In this document: positions 46,382 through 55,487 of the stretch, piece by piece | Position numbering within the stretch: the stretch's first letter is position 1 | Layout of the letters: the number at the start of each line of letters is the position of its first letter | Program-made: the position numbers and the translations under genes | Notes under the pieces: generated by a model | What the model was told of the DNA's origin: nothing | Seen by the model: only the letters and a program-made list of their open reading frames with translations | Databases searched by the model: none | Assembly (NCBI RefSeq): GCF_002872335.1 | Contig: NZ_NJAG01000017.1 | Span: 1-56,293 of the forward strand | Direction of reading: 5' to 3' | DNA: 56,293 bases | Origin: Siphonobacter sp. BAB-5405 | Lineage (GTDB): Bacteria; Bacteroidota; Bacteroidia; Cytophagales; Spirosomataceae

Positions 46382-47794
46382 TTATTCGGTTACGTGTTGA
46401 CCAGGTTTTTTCGAGCTGGGTTTCACTTTGTAAGGGAAACGCTCGGAAGAACTCTTCATGACTGCTTTTACTTCCGCCATGTTGATTACGGGCAAGTATT
46501 TGGCAAACAACAGGAACAGGACGAAGAACAGACCAAAGGTGAAAACGTAATCCCCGATGTCAATCAGCGTCGGTGAGAACATAGCCCAGCTGGAAGGGAT
46601 ATAATCACGGTGCAGAGAGGTTACGATAATTACGAAACGCTCAAACCACATACCGATGTTTACCACTACAGCTAAAGCAAATGTCCAGGTGATACTCCGG
46701 CGAATGCTACGAATCCAGAACAGCTGAGGCGTAACTACGTTACAGGTCATCATCGCCCAGTAAGCCCACCAGTAAGGTCCGGTAGCCCGGTTAATGAACG
46801 CATACTGTTCGTAACTAACCCCTGAATACGCCGCAATAAAGAACTCCGTGATGTAAGCGATACCTACGATAGAACCCGTAACGGTGATGATTTTATTCAT
46901 CGTCTCGATGTGCTCAATCGTAATGTAATCCTGCAGTTTAAACGTCCAGCGTACAATCAGCAACAGGTTGTTTACCATGGCAAAACCTGAGAAAATAGCA
47001 CCTGCTACGAAGTACGGAGGGAAAATCGTCGTGTGCCAGCCTGGAATAACAGACGTAGCAAAGTCAAAAGATACGATCGTGTGTACCGAAAGTACCAGCG
47101 GTGTAGAGATACCTGCCAGGATCAGCGATACATATTCGTAACGAGCCCAAGTTTTCGTATTTCCATTCCAGCCCATAGAAAGCAAGCCGTAAATGTATTT
47201 GGAAACTTTGCTTTTGGCACGGTCACGAATGGTTGCTAAGTCCGGAATCAAACCTGCGTACCAGAACAGGCAGGATACGGAGAAGTACGTTGAAATAGCA
47301 AATACGTCCCAAACCAGGGGTGAGTTAAAGTTTACCCACAACGAACCATACGTATTAGGAATAGGGATACACCAGTAAGCTAACCAAGCCCGACCGGCGT
47401 GCATTAAAATGAAGCTAGCGGCACAAATAACGGCGAAAATCGTCATGGCCTCTGCTGCCCGGTTAACGGACGTCCGCCACTTTTGACGGAACAGCAGAAG
47501 AATCGCCGAAATCAGCGTACCTGCGTGACCAATACCTACCCACCATACGAAGTTGGTAATGTCCCAGGCCCAACCAACGGTTTTATTCAAACCCCAGTTA
47601 CCCAAACCATCCCACCAAGTCCAGAATACCGAAACCGTACCCACGGCTAGAACCAGCGAGGAAATAGCGAAAACGATCTTCCACGAGGTAGTCGGTTTTC
47701 CTTCTACCTGCCGACATACGTCCTCGGTAATGTCGTGGTAGGATTTTCCACCTGTCACCAAAGGAGGCCTTACAACAGCACTGACGTGTGACAT
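46382..47794 (-). CDS. actC: Alternative complex III subunit ActC (NrfD/PsrC-like)
   Basis: A 470-residue integral membrane protein with ten helices that, with ActF, provides the quinol-binding face. Conserved parts include WWVGIGHAGTLISAILLLF, RAWLAYWCIPIPN and the middle VLSVHTIVSFDFATSVIPGWH. It lies between actB and actD; a 13-bp hairpin (47831-47866) lies in the actB-actC gap. Confidence 0.94.
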   Translation of the reverse strand: MSHVSAVVRPPLVTGGKSYHDITEDVCRQVEGKPTTSWKIVFAISSLVLAVGTVSVFWTWWDGLGNWGLNKTVGWAWDITNFVWWVGIGHAGTLISAILLLFRQKWRTSVNRAAEAMTIFAVICAASFILMHAGRAWLAYWCIPIPNTYGSLWVNFNSPLVWDVFAISTYFSVSCLFWYAGLIPDLATIRDRAKSKVSKYIYGLLSMGWNGNTKTWARYEYVSLILAGISTPLVLSVHTIVSFDFATSVIPGWHTTIFPPYFVAGAIFSGFAMVNNLLLIVRWTFKLQDYITIEHIETMNKIITVTGSIVGIAYITEFFIAAYSGVSYEQYAFINRATGPYWWAYWAMMTCNVVTPQLFWIRSIRRSITWTFALAVVVNIGMWFERFVIIVTSLHRDYIPSSWAMFSPTLIDIGDYVFTFGLFFVLFLLFAKYLPVINMAEVKAVMKSSSERFPYKVKPSSKKPGQHVTE

Positions 47795-47830
47795 ATTTCT
47801 AAATTTTCAGAGTTTCTATTGAATAATATG

Positions 47831-47866
47831 ATCCCTTCTGACGGGCCGAAACTCGTCAGAAGGGAT
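47831..47866 (-). other. Intercistronic hairpin actB-actC
   Basis: A perfect 13-bp stem (47831-47843 with 47854-47866) and 10-base loop. No U-run follows, so an mRNA processing or stability element is more likely than a terminator. Confidence 0.55.
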
Positions 47867-47876
47867 GAGAAATCGG

Positions 47877-50800
47877 TTACGCGTGTTCTTTTACTTGCTT
47901 ATGCTCGTGACCTTCTCCGTGACCCAGCTCTTTTTTGTTGGGAGCTACGGAATCGGCGAAATCTTTGTTACGTACTTTCGTCAGATAGCTGATCTGGGGC
48001 AGTACGTTGATTTCTTCCAGCATGGTAAAGGCACGTCCTTCTTTTTCTACCGCCAGCAGTTGAGAAATGTTACTTTCCGGATTGTTCATGTCACCAAAAA
48101 CAATCGCTCCTGTGGGGCAAGATTGCGAACAAGCCACCTGTACTTCATTCGCGTAAGGTCTGCGACGCTCTTTCTTTGCTGCCAGTTTGGTAGCTTGGAT
48201 ACGTTGTACGCAGAACGAACATTTTTCCATTACCCCACGGCTACGAACCGTAACTTCAGGGTTGATGACCATTTTACCCAGGTCATTGTTGAAGTGGTAA
48301 GGGAAACGATCTTCATCAAAATATTTGAACCAGTTAAACCGGCGTACTTTATACGGACAGTTGTTGGCACAGTAACGCGTACCGATACAACGGTTGTAAG
48401 TCATTTGGTTCAGACCCTCGTTGCTGTGCGTGGTAGCCAATACCGGACATACCGTTTCGCAGGGAGCATTCGAACAGTGCTGGCACAACATGGGCTGGAA
48501 TACGACTTCCGGATTCTCAGCCGCTGATTCCAGCGTCTTCAATTCCTGGAATACGCCTTCGTCTTCCGTGGGTTGTACAGATGAATAGTAACGGTCAATG
48601 CGAATCCAGTGCATTTCACGACGCATTACTACTTCTTTACGACCGACTACGGGCACGTTGTTTTCCGCCTGGCAACTTACTACGCAGGAACCACAACCTG
48701 TACACAGGTTCAGGTCAATGACCATTCCCCAACTGTGATTTTGTTTTTCGTGACCATTCCAGAGGGAAATGTCGCCAGGACTTTTGCTTCCTTCAGAGGT
48801 AGCAATTTTCGGTTGGAACCGTCCTGCTTTAACATTCTCCTGGTATTGAGCCAGTACTGTTTCCTGTACGACAGACTCACGAGCCATAACGGTGTTGTGC
48901 GTCTGCGTCTGAGCAATACCCCACTTATAGGTTTTACCCGTTGGCGTTACTTTGATTTCAGCACCCGCTGAGTTGATCCAGGGATAGATGTTTTTACCTA
49001 CACCATCCGCTGCTTTACCCGCTTTCTGACGACCGTATCCAATCGCGATACCGACCGTGTCAACCGTCTGACCGGGTTGGATCAATACCGGAAGTTCGAT
49101 GGCTTCTTTACCAGCGATTTCCAGCGTTACCATATCATTCTGAGCTACACCCAGTTTATCCGCCGTTTTCTGAGAAATCGCAGCGTAGTTATCCCACGTG
49201 GCTTTCGAAATCGGATCGGGACATTCCTGTAACCAGGGGTTGTTCGCTTGTGAGCCTGTACCCATGGAAACTTTTTCGTACGGCATGAATTCAATAACCG
49301 TAGAAGAAGCTTTATACGTACCACTAATTTTACCCAGGGCCGTCAGCAGATCGGTCGTTGCAACCGGAGCCGCAGGGGTAGTTCCTTTACCAGGTTCAAA
49401 TACCCCTTCGTACAAGGCTTTGTTCCAGGCCTCTTTACTTCCTGTTTTCAGGATGTTGGCAGCCCAGTATTTCGTCAGGAATTCGTAATAATCAGCGTTC
49501 TGACCAGCCCAGGTTAATAAAGAAGACTGAGCCTGACGCGTACTGAAGATCGTTGAAATCGTCGGCTGGATGATCGAGTAGAAACCAGGTTTCGGTTCGG
49601 CATCACCCCATGATTCCAGGAAATGAGAATCTGGAGCCACGTACTGACACAGAGCAGCCGTTTCATCAGCCCGATCCGCAAACGATACGCTTACCTTCGC
49701 CCGTGAAAGAGCATCGGCGATTTCTTTACCGCGGGGGCTATCGTATACGGGGTTAGCACCGTAGAAGATTACCGCGTCAACCTGTCCACCTTTCAATTCA
49801 TTAACGAACGTATTGAAAGCGGCATCGTCACCTTGTTTGTAGTTGCTCGTGCCGGCAATCGTCGTACCGTAGTTACCTAAAACCTTGTTGATTTCAGCTA
49901 CTACTGTTTGTACGTTCGGATCATTTGAACCTGATACCACTAGAGTCGTACCCGGAGCAGCAGCTTTCAGATCTTTCGCTGCTTTTTCAAGGAATTCGAT
50001 TTTTACATCAGCCGTGCTGGCAGAACCACCCACCAGACGCAGCAGCGTAGAAGCTACTAATCCGGATTGAGAAGGTTTCACCCGTCCACGGTAATCAGCA
50101 TTGGAAGCCGTCAACGTCATCAGCGTACTGAAATCGTAGTGACGTGACATTTGCTTATTGCCATTTTTCGCCGAAGAAAGACGACGACCTACGGCCCACT
50201 GCTTCGAGAATTCATCCGGAGAAATCCAGCTTCCCAGGAAGTCAGCGTCTAAGCTTACGATTACTTTCGCTTTGCTGAAATCAAAAGCGGGTAATTGGCC
50301 ACCGTGTACCTGCGTGAGTCCGTATGCCGAATTCGGATCATACGACACGTGTACCGTCGAAGGGTATTTCGCCTTGAACGTTTCGATAACGGCTTTCGTA
50401 GTCGGACTTAAAATCGTATTGGATACAATCCGAACATTGCGAGCAGAGGCCAGAGCCGCTACTACTTCTTTATCCAGAGCTTCCCATTCGATTTTCTTGC
50501 CACCCTTTTGAGCTTCTTTCAGCTTCTCATTGTCGTACAAACTCAATACGGAAGCCTGCACACGCGTACCGGTTCCGCCTTGAGATACACTTGAATTCGG
50601 GTTACCTTCAATCTTGATGGGTCGTCCTTCGCGGGTTTTCACCAGGATGGCACTATAATCACCTCCATCTACATACGTTGAAGCGTACCAGTTTGCAATA
50701 CCTGGCTCAACGTCTGAAGGTTTATTTAAGTAAGGAATGACTTTCCGTACCGGAGCCTCGCAGGCAGCCAGCGAAACCGCTGCTACACCAAAGCCCAACA

Positions 50801-50945
50801 TTTTCAGGAAGTCACGGCGGTAGGTTCCACCTCCGTCGGTAATGTCTGATGAATCAGCAAATTCGCGATGAGCGTTTTTTACGAACTCGGGATCGTTTCG
50901 TAACTCCTCAATTCCTCGCCAGTATCGCTTCGTAGTATTTTCCAT
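47877..50945 (-). CDS. actB: Alternative complex III subunit ActB (molybdopterin-oxidoreductase-like, four Fe-S clusters)
   Basis: A 1022-residue periplasmic subunit. A Tat-like signal (YRRDFLKMLGFGVAAVSLAAC) lies near residue 50, followed by a large molybdopterin-type domain, which in this family does not carry the cofactor, and a C-terminal ferredoxin domain from about residue 745 with four Cys clusters: CTGCGSCVVSC, CQHCSNAPCETVC, CIGTRYCANNC and CSFC...CSQSC. The ATG at 50945 is preferred to TTG at 50984, which lies inside an intercistronic hairpin. Confidence 0.94.
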   Translation of the reverse strand: MENTTKRYWRGIEELRNDPEFVKNAHREFADSSDITDGGGTYRRDFLKMLGFGVAAVSLAACEAPVRKVIPYLNKPSDVEPGIANWYASTYVDGGDYSAILVKTREGRPIKIEGNPNSSVSQGGTGTRVQASVLSLYDNEKLKEAQKGGKKIEWEALDKEVVAALASARNVRIVSNTILSPTTKAVIETFKAKYPSTVHVSYDPNSAYGLTQVHGGQLPAFDFSKAKVIVSLDADFLGSWISPDEFSKQWAVGRRLSSAKNGNKQMSRHYDFSTLMTLTASNADYRGRVKPSQSGLVASTLLRLVGGSASTADVKIEFLEKAAKDLKAAAPGTTLVVSGSNDPNVQTVVAEINKVLGNYGTTIAGTSNYKQGDDAAFNTFVNELKGGQVDAVIFYGANPVYDSPRGKEIADALSRAKVSVSFADRADETAALCQYVAPDSHFLESWGDAEPKPGFYSIIQPTISTIFSTRQAQSSLLTWAGQNADYYEFLTKYWAANILKTGSKEAWNKALYEGVFEPGKGTTPAAPVATTDLLTALGKISGTYKASSTVIEFMPYEKVSMGTGSQANNPWLQECPDPISKATWDNYAAISQKTADKLGVAQNDMVTLEIAGKEAIELPVLIQPGQTVDTVGIAIGYGRQKAGKAADGVGKNIYPWINSAGAEIKVTPTGKTYKWGIAQTQTHNTVMARESVVQETVLAQYQENVKAGRFQPKIATSEGSKSPGDISLWNGHEKQNHSWGMVIDLNLCTGCGSCVVSCQAENNVPVVGRKEVVMRREMHWIRIDRYYSSVQPTEDEGVFQELKTLESAAENPEVVFQPMLCQHCSNAPCETVCPVLATTHSNEGLNQMTYNRCIGTRYCANNCPYKVRRFNWFKYFDEDRFPYHFNNDLGKMVINPEVTVRSRGVMEKCSFCVQRIQATKLAAKKERRRPYANEVQVACSQSCPTGAIVFGDMNNPESNISQLLAVEKEGRAFTMLEEINVLPQISYLTKVRNKDFADSVAPNKKELGHGEGHEHKQVKEHA

Positions 50946-50972
50946 TCTCTTAGAAAAACTCGTGTTGGGAAA

Positions 50973-50995
50973 GGCGGCTTCCAAAGAAAGCCGCC
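50973..50995 (-). other. Intercistronic hairpin actA-actB
   Basis: An 8-bp G/C-rich stem (50973-50980 with 50988-50995) with a 7-base loop, between the actA stop and the actB ATG. No U-run. Similar in place to the actB-actC hairpin. Confidence 0.5.
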
Positions 50996-51003
50996 CTGTT
51001 ATA

Positions 51004-52233
51004 TTAATAGTGGCACTTCGAGCATTCCAGCCCTCCGATGTCAGCCACTTTCATGTCTTTCACACCTTCTTTTTTGTGAATCTCAACCAGTTTGTCGTAG
51101 TACTGGTTGTCTTTCGCATTCACACTGGTTTTCCGGTGACAATCGATACACCAGCCCATCGTCAGCGTAGAGCGTTGCTCAATCACTTCCATTTTTTCCA
51201 CTTCACCGTGGCACTGCTGACATTGCAGACCGCCTACGTTTACGTGTTGAGAGTGATTGAAGTAGGCCAGATCAGGCAGGTTATGCACGCGAATCCACTC
51301 GATAGGTTGATCTTTCTCGATAGCCCGGTAAATTTTTTGAATTTCAGGGGAAGAAGTTTTGATAGCGTTGTGGCAGTTCATACAAATATTCGGGGAAGGA
51401 ATATTTGCCTGCTTACCTTTATTAACGCCGGTATGGCAATAGTTACAGTCAATCTTATACTCGCCTGCGTGTAGCTTGTGCGAGAATGCGATCGGCTGCT
51501 TAGGAGCATACCCCTGGTGAATACCAATACCATACATACCATCGATGCTAACCTTACCCGCTAAAAGGACGAATAAAAGCAGAGCTCCTGTACGGAAGGC
51601 CGGGCTGTTACCCAGTTTACCCGTGCTTTCTTTCAGACGAGCGAAGAAAGGAATCTTCTGAGCTTCGGGTGAAGAAGGATCTACCGTAGCCAGACGACTC
51701 AGTACGGTCAGAATACCGAACAGAGCAATCAGCATCAGAATCATGACTACCAGCAGAGCAACCAGTACCACACCAAAGAAACCGGATGACTGCTCGCCAC
51801 CACCACTTTGGGCTACTTGTTGCGGAGCACCATCGCCAGTTCCGCCAGTTTTTGCTTCACCACCTTTGTTCTTTTGATCTACATAGGCCAGAATGCTCTT
51901 GATGTCGTCGTCGGAAAGACTTCCGAAAGCCGTCATCATGATAGGCTTGTACTGATCGTAAAGTTTAGTGGCTTGTTCATCACCACTGGCCACCATACCG
52001 GCCGGGTTCTTAATCCATTTAATCAACCAGGCTTCGTCATGCCGTTCGTTGACACCTTTTAAACCGGGGCCGATTAGCTTATCCGCTCCCACACTGTGAC
52101 AGGATGCACAGTTGTTGGTGAAGAGCTGTTCGCCTTTTGCGGGATCCTGTGCAAAGCCGGACGTGCTACCCCACAGCGTCAGGACGATAGCTGTTGCGGT
52201 CCCGAAGAAGTAGCTAAGTGCTCGTTTGATCAT
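51004..52233 (-). CDS. actA: Alternative complex III subunit ActA with fused N-terminal cytochrome c
   Basis: A 409-residue protein with six CxxCH motifs. After the signal peptide comes a class I cytochrome c domain with CASCH near residue 45, a Gly-rich linker, membrane segments at about 155-185 and 215-232, then the pentaheme ActA part with CNYCH, CMNCH, CQQCH, CIDCH and CSKCH at the C-terminus. ActA of Rhodothermus marinus is pentaheme, so the extra domain is an addition. The ATG at 52233 follows a strong promoter at 52293-52322 and opens the operon. Confidence 0.93.
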   Translation of the reverse strand: MIKRALSYFFGTATAIVLTLWGSTSGFAQDPAKGEQLFTNNCASCHSVGADKLIGPGLKGVNERHDEAWLIKWIKNPAGMVASGDEQATKLYDQYKPIMMTAFGSLSDDDIKSILAYVDQKNKGGEAKTGGTGDGAPQQVAQSGGGEQSSGFFGVVLVALLVVMILMLIALFGILTVLSRLATVDPSSPEAQKIPFFARLKESTGKLGNSPAFRTGALLLFVLLAGKVSIDGMYGIGIHQGYAPKQPIAFSHKLHAGEYKIDCNYCHTGVNKGKQANIPSPNICMNCHNAIKTSSPEIQKIYRAIEKDQPIEWIRVHNLPDLAYFNHSQHVNVGGLQCQQCHGEVEKMEVIEQRSTLTMGWCIDCHRKTSVNAKDNQYYDKLVEIHKKEGVKDMKVADIGGLECSKCHY

Positions 52234-52292
52234 AATACTTTTCAACTTTTATTTTCAGTACGGTATGCCCGTATAGACCCATTCCGGGCTCA

Positions 52293-52322
52293 CAAAACTA
52301 CAATCGGATCGTTGTTCTTCAA
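52293..52322 (-). promoter_or_regulatory. Promoter of the act-cta respiratory operon
   Basis: On the minus strand TTG (52320-52322), within TTTG, is followed after 19 bases by TAGTTTTG (52293-52300), a full consensus. The start lies about 55 bases before the actA ATG. A short GCCCG/CGGGC hairpin falls in the leader. Confidence 0.78.
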
Positions 52323-52553
52323 ACTCAAGAATTTTCCCGAACGTCAAAACAAGGAGAAAAATATTTATTTAAATTCTTTCTAAATAACCCGAAAAACCTG
52401 TGAGTGGCTTTTCATACTTTCCGCACTTCCCATTGACAGTCAATCTTCAGCTTCAAAAAAACTATTCTAGCTTCTTATTTGATTATCAATTACTTGCAAG
52501 GTTTTAATCAAGCAATTTCTAGCTTATGGCCAACTTATTCTCCGAATAAAACA

Positions 52554-52582
52554 AATACTCCCGGCTTTTGGCCGGGAGTATT
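52554..52582 (-). terminator. Intrinsic terminator after the Fur-family gene
   Basis: A perfect 12-bp stem (52554-52565 with 52571-52582) with a 5-base loop; the minus-strand tail is TTTGTTTTATT. It lies 20 bases beyond the regulator stop. Confidence 0.88.
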
Positions 52583-52601
52583 GAGCATACCGTTTAAGAA
52601 A

Positions 52602-53027
52602 TTAAGATTTGCAAGCTGGGCAGGTACCCTGTACTAGAAGATTGATTTCCTGACGTTTATATCCTTCGGGTAAATCCAAACTCGGAATTCGGACTTCATC
52701 CAGACAAGTCGTTTGTCCACAGTCCAAGCACTTGAAGTGTACGTGGTCATGATGGTGTTCATGATCTTCCGCCTGACAGTCAGATCGACACATGGCGTAC
52801 TTCACGGTACCTTCATCATCGAGTACTTTATGAATGATTCCCTTATCCAGAAATGTCTTTAATGTTCGGTAAATGGTTACCCGATCAAATCGTTCCTGTA
52901 ATTCGCTTTCCAGACCTCCGTGCGAAAGGGCAAAATTCTTAGTATAAAACAAATCCAGTACTTCTTCCCGAGCTTCTGTATGGCGAAGGCCATGCTGCTT
53001 GAGCGTAATCGGCACGAGTCTATTCAT
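52602..53027 (-). CDS. Fur-family metal-dependent transcriptional regulator
   Basis: A 141-residue repressor. Winged-helix domain at about 10-85 (HTEAREEVLDLFY, RVTIYRTLKTFLDKG), then a His-rich stretch (EDHEHHHDHVHF) and zinc cysteines CLDC and CPAC that form the structural site. The sequence does not settle whether it is Fur, Zur or PerR; the His-rich hinge favours a zinc or iron sensor. It follows an ABC exporter gene after 48 bases and has its own terminator. Confidence 0.9.
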   Translation of the reverse strand: MNRLVPITLKQHGLRHTEAREEVLDLFYTKNFALSHGGLESELQERFDRVTIYRTLKTFLDKGIIHKVLDDEGTVKYAMCRSDCQAEDHEHHHDHVHFKCLDCGQTTCLDEVRIPSLDLPEGYKRQEINLLVQGTCPACKS

Positions 53028-53075
53028 ACGAATGTATTAGTAGAGTTTCAAAGACCGGATTTCCAGCCCGAAACG

Positions 53076-54892
53076 TTAATTCGAATTTACGGCATTTTCA
53101 AACTGCAACTTCACGAGTCCGCTGTATAAACCCTCTTCCATCAGCGATAATTCCTCGTGCGTTCCCTGTTCAATGATTTCGCCCTGCTGGAGTACATAAA
53201 TCTGATCGACGTTGCGAATCGTAGCCAACCGGTGAGCAATGATGATGGTCGTGCGATTTTCCATCAATCGATCCAACGCATCCTGTACGAGTTTTCTGAT
53301 TCAGCATCGAGCGAGGAAGTCGCTTCATCCAGAATCAGAATGGCCGGATCTTTCAAAATGGCCCGGGCAATGGCGATCCGTTGCCGCTGTCCACCCGAAA
53401 GCTTCACGCCCCGCTCCCCAACGAGGGTGTTAAAACCTTCGGGGAATGAGGTGATGAAATCATAGGCATTGGCCTTCCGGGCTGCATCCACAATTTCCTG
53501 GTCCGTAGCTCCGGGACGACCGTACTCGATGTTTTCCCGAATGGTTCCGCCAAACAGCATCACTTCCTGTGGTACAACCGCCATGTGGCTCCGGTAACCT
53601 GGAATGGAATACTGCTGAATGGGCTGGCCATCCACCAGGATCTGACCGTTCTGCGGGGTGTAGTAACGCATCAATAACTGTACAATCGTTGATTTACCAG
53701 CTCCGGAATAGCCTACCAAAGCAATTTTCTCCCCACGGTGTACCTGTAAGTTGATCTTCTTCAATACCTGAATATCGGGGCGGGACGGATAGTTGAACTC
53801 TACGTTCCGGAATTCAATGGTACCTTCCAGATCTACTTTCGTCAGGGCTCCCGTCTGTTCCGTTTCTACTTCCGACTTCTCTTCGAGAATTTCCAGAATC
53901 CGTTCCGAGGCACCAATCGTTTTCTGTACCTGAGCGTACATATCGCCTAGTCCACCCACCGATCCACCAATAAAGGCGGTATACAATACAAAGCCGAAGA
54001 GATCGGCCATAATCATCTCACCGTTGAGTACCAGCGTTGCTCCGTACCATACTACCCCGATGATTCCACCAAACAGCGTAAAAATCAGAAAGGATACAAA
54101 CCCACCGCGGTACATGGATGCTTTCAGAGCAATGGCAACGCCCCGGTCCAGAGCCGTTGTATACCGTTTTACTTCCAGGGGTTCGTTTGTAAAGGCTTTT
54201 ACGATATTAATGGACTGTAACGTTTCCTCAACCACTACATTCGCCGCCGCCAATTGATCCTGGGCCTGCTTGGACATCTTACGAATGAACTTGCCAAAGA
54301 CCATCGCCGCTACAATCAGAATGGGGAACGTCGCCAGCATAAATAAGGTAAGCTTCCAGGAAATCGTAACAATAATAAAGATACCGATCACCAGCGTGGC
54401 TACACCCCGCAGTAATTCAGCCAGTGTAATGGTTAGTACATCCTGCAACTGCGAAACATCGGAAGTCATGCGGCTCATCAACTCCCCTACCCGACGCTGT
54501 TCGAAGAAACGAATGGGTAAGGTAACCACCTTCGAGTACAGATTCTTGCGTACATCAGCCATTGATCGCTCACTGACGCGGGTAAAGAAGTAAATACGGG
54601 CAAACGAAAAAATCGCCTGTCCTACCAGCACCGCAAACAAAGCCAGCAATACCTGATTGAGCGTAAACTGTGATTTCTTCTCCAGTACTGCCACAATTTC
54701 CCGAATCATCAGCGGGAAAGCCATCATTGTCAGCTGCGACAGGGCCAGGAAAATCAATCCAATGATGAACAGGCCCTTGTAGGGCTTGACAAAACGGAAT
54801 ACGTGTAATGTTTTATTTAAACCCGCCCGGTTTACTTTTTTCTTGTCTTCAGCAGCGGGCTCTTCGCCAAAGGAACTTTGCCGTTTAGCCAT
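53076..54892 (-). pseudogene. MsbA-like ABC exporter, frameshifted near the end of the ATPase domain
   Basis: A half-transporter with six membrane helices (about 30-300) and an ATPase domain with Walker A GYSGAGKST, signature LSGGQRQRIA and Walker B ILILDEATSSLD. At 53292-53295 the frame breaks after DAESE: one A is missing from a short A-run, so translation ends at 53264 with an unrelated tail. The expected continuation, including the H-loop in [11 protein letters not shown], is intact in the next frame to 53076. Restoring one base gives about 605 residues, the normal length. It is a sequencing error in a homopolymer, a recent mutation or, less likely, a recoding site. The ATG at 54892 is preferred to a TTG at 54940. 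Probable lipid or drug exporter. Confidence 0.85.
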
Positions 54893-54979
54893 AAGGAGTA
54901 GTGATGCAAAATGCCAGGAACAGCCGAAGCCTCTCAGCAATCTATAGAGTATGTGTAAATGAGACGGTGGTAATCGTTC

Positions 54980-55423
54980 TTAACGGTTAGTCGCAAAGCG
55001 GAGCATGTTTTCCAGCACTGCTACGGGAGCTTTCCCCGTACGCTGTTCCCAGGCGGCCCAGTCGGCCATGAGCGGACGCCGGCCCTGTACCTGAGCAAAA
55101 AGCCGTTCAATCAAATCTTTGACGTTTTCACTCGGCATCCAGTAATCTTTTTCGGCATTGTCGGAAGGGTTCAGTCCAAAGCCAGGGTGTTCGGATAAAT
55201 ACCAACCTAATTCTGAGTACAGTTTTCGAACCAGCGATTCATCGTAACCCCGATTCACCAGGTCCTGTATAAAAGAAGCCTCATCGAGTGACGGGCGTTC
55301 GGCCGTTAACTTTTTCAGGCGACCTTCCCGCATGGACTCTCCCTGCGAAAGCGTAACGATAAAGAAGACAATACCGCCCAGTCCTAATAATACAACAAAA
55401 GCAAAAACAAACAGTATAACCAT
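54980..55423 (-). CDS. Hypothetical single-span membrane protein
   Basis: A 147-residue protein with one N-terminal membrane segment (about 2-26) and a soluble acidic C-terminal domain with conserved-looking Trp and Pro residues (SELGWYLSEHPGFGLNP, ADWAAWEQRTGKAPV). I do not recognise a family. It lies 64 bases after the GldB-family gene and 87 bases before the ABC exporter start. Confidence 0.7.
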   Translation of the reverse strand: MVILFVFAFVVLLGLGGIVFFIVTLSQGESMREGRLKKLTAERPSLDEASFIQDLVNRGYDESLVRKLYSELGWYLSEHPGFGLNPSDNAEKDYWMPSENVKDLIERLFAQVQGRRPLMADWAAWEQRTGKAPVAVLENMLRFATNR

Positions 55424-55487
55424 ACATGTGGCTACTCATCCTTTCTGATGGAATAAATAGCTTTATTGGATAAGGTAAAAAAAAAAA

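Noticed and set aside
47877-48527. Plus-strand frame of 220 codons opposite actB
   Set aside because: Shadow of the Fe-S domain of actB; no start signal or domain.
53292-53295. Programmed -1 frameshift in the ABC exporter
   Set aside because: The site lacks a canonical slippery heptamer and exporters of this family are not known to use recoding; error or mutation is more likely.
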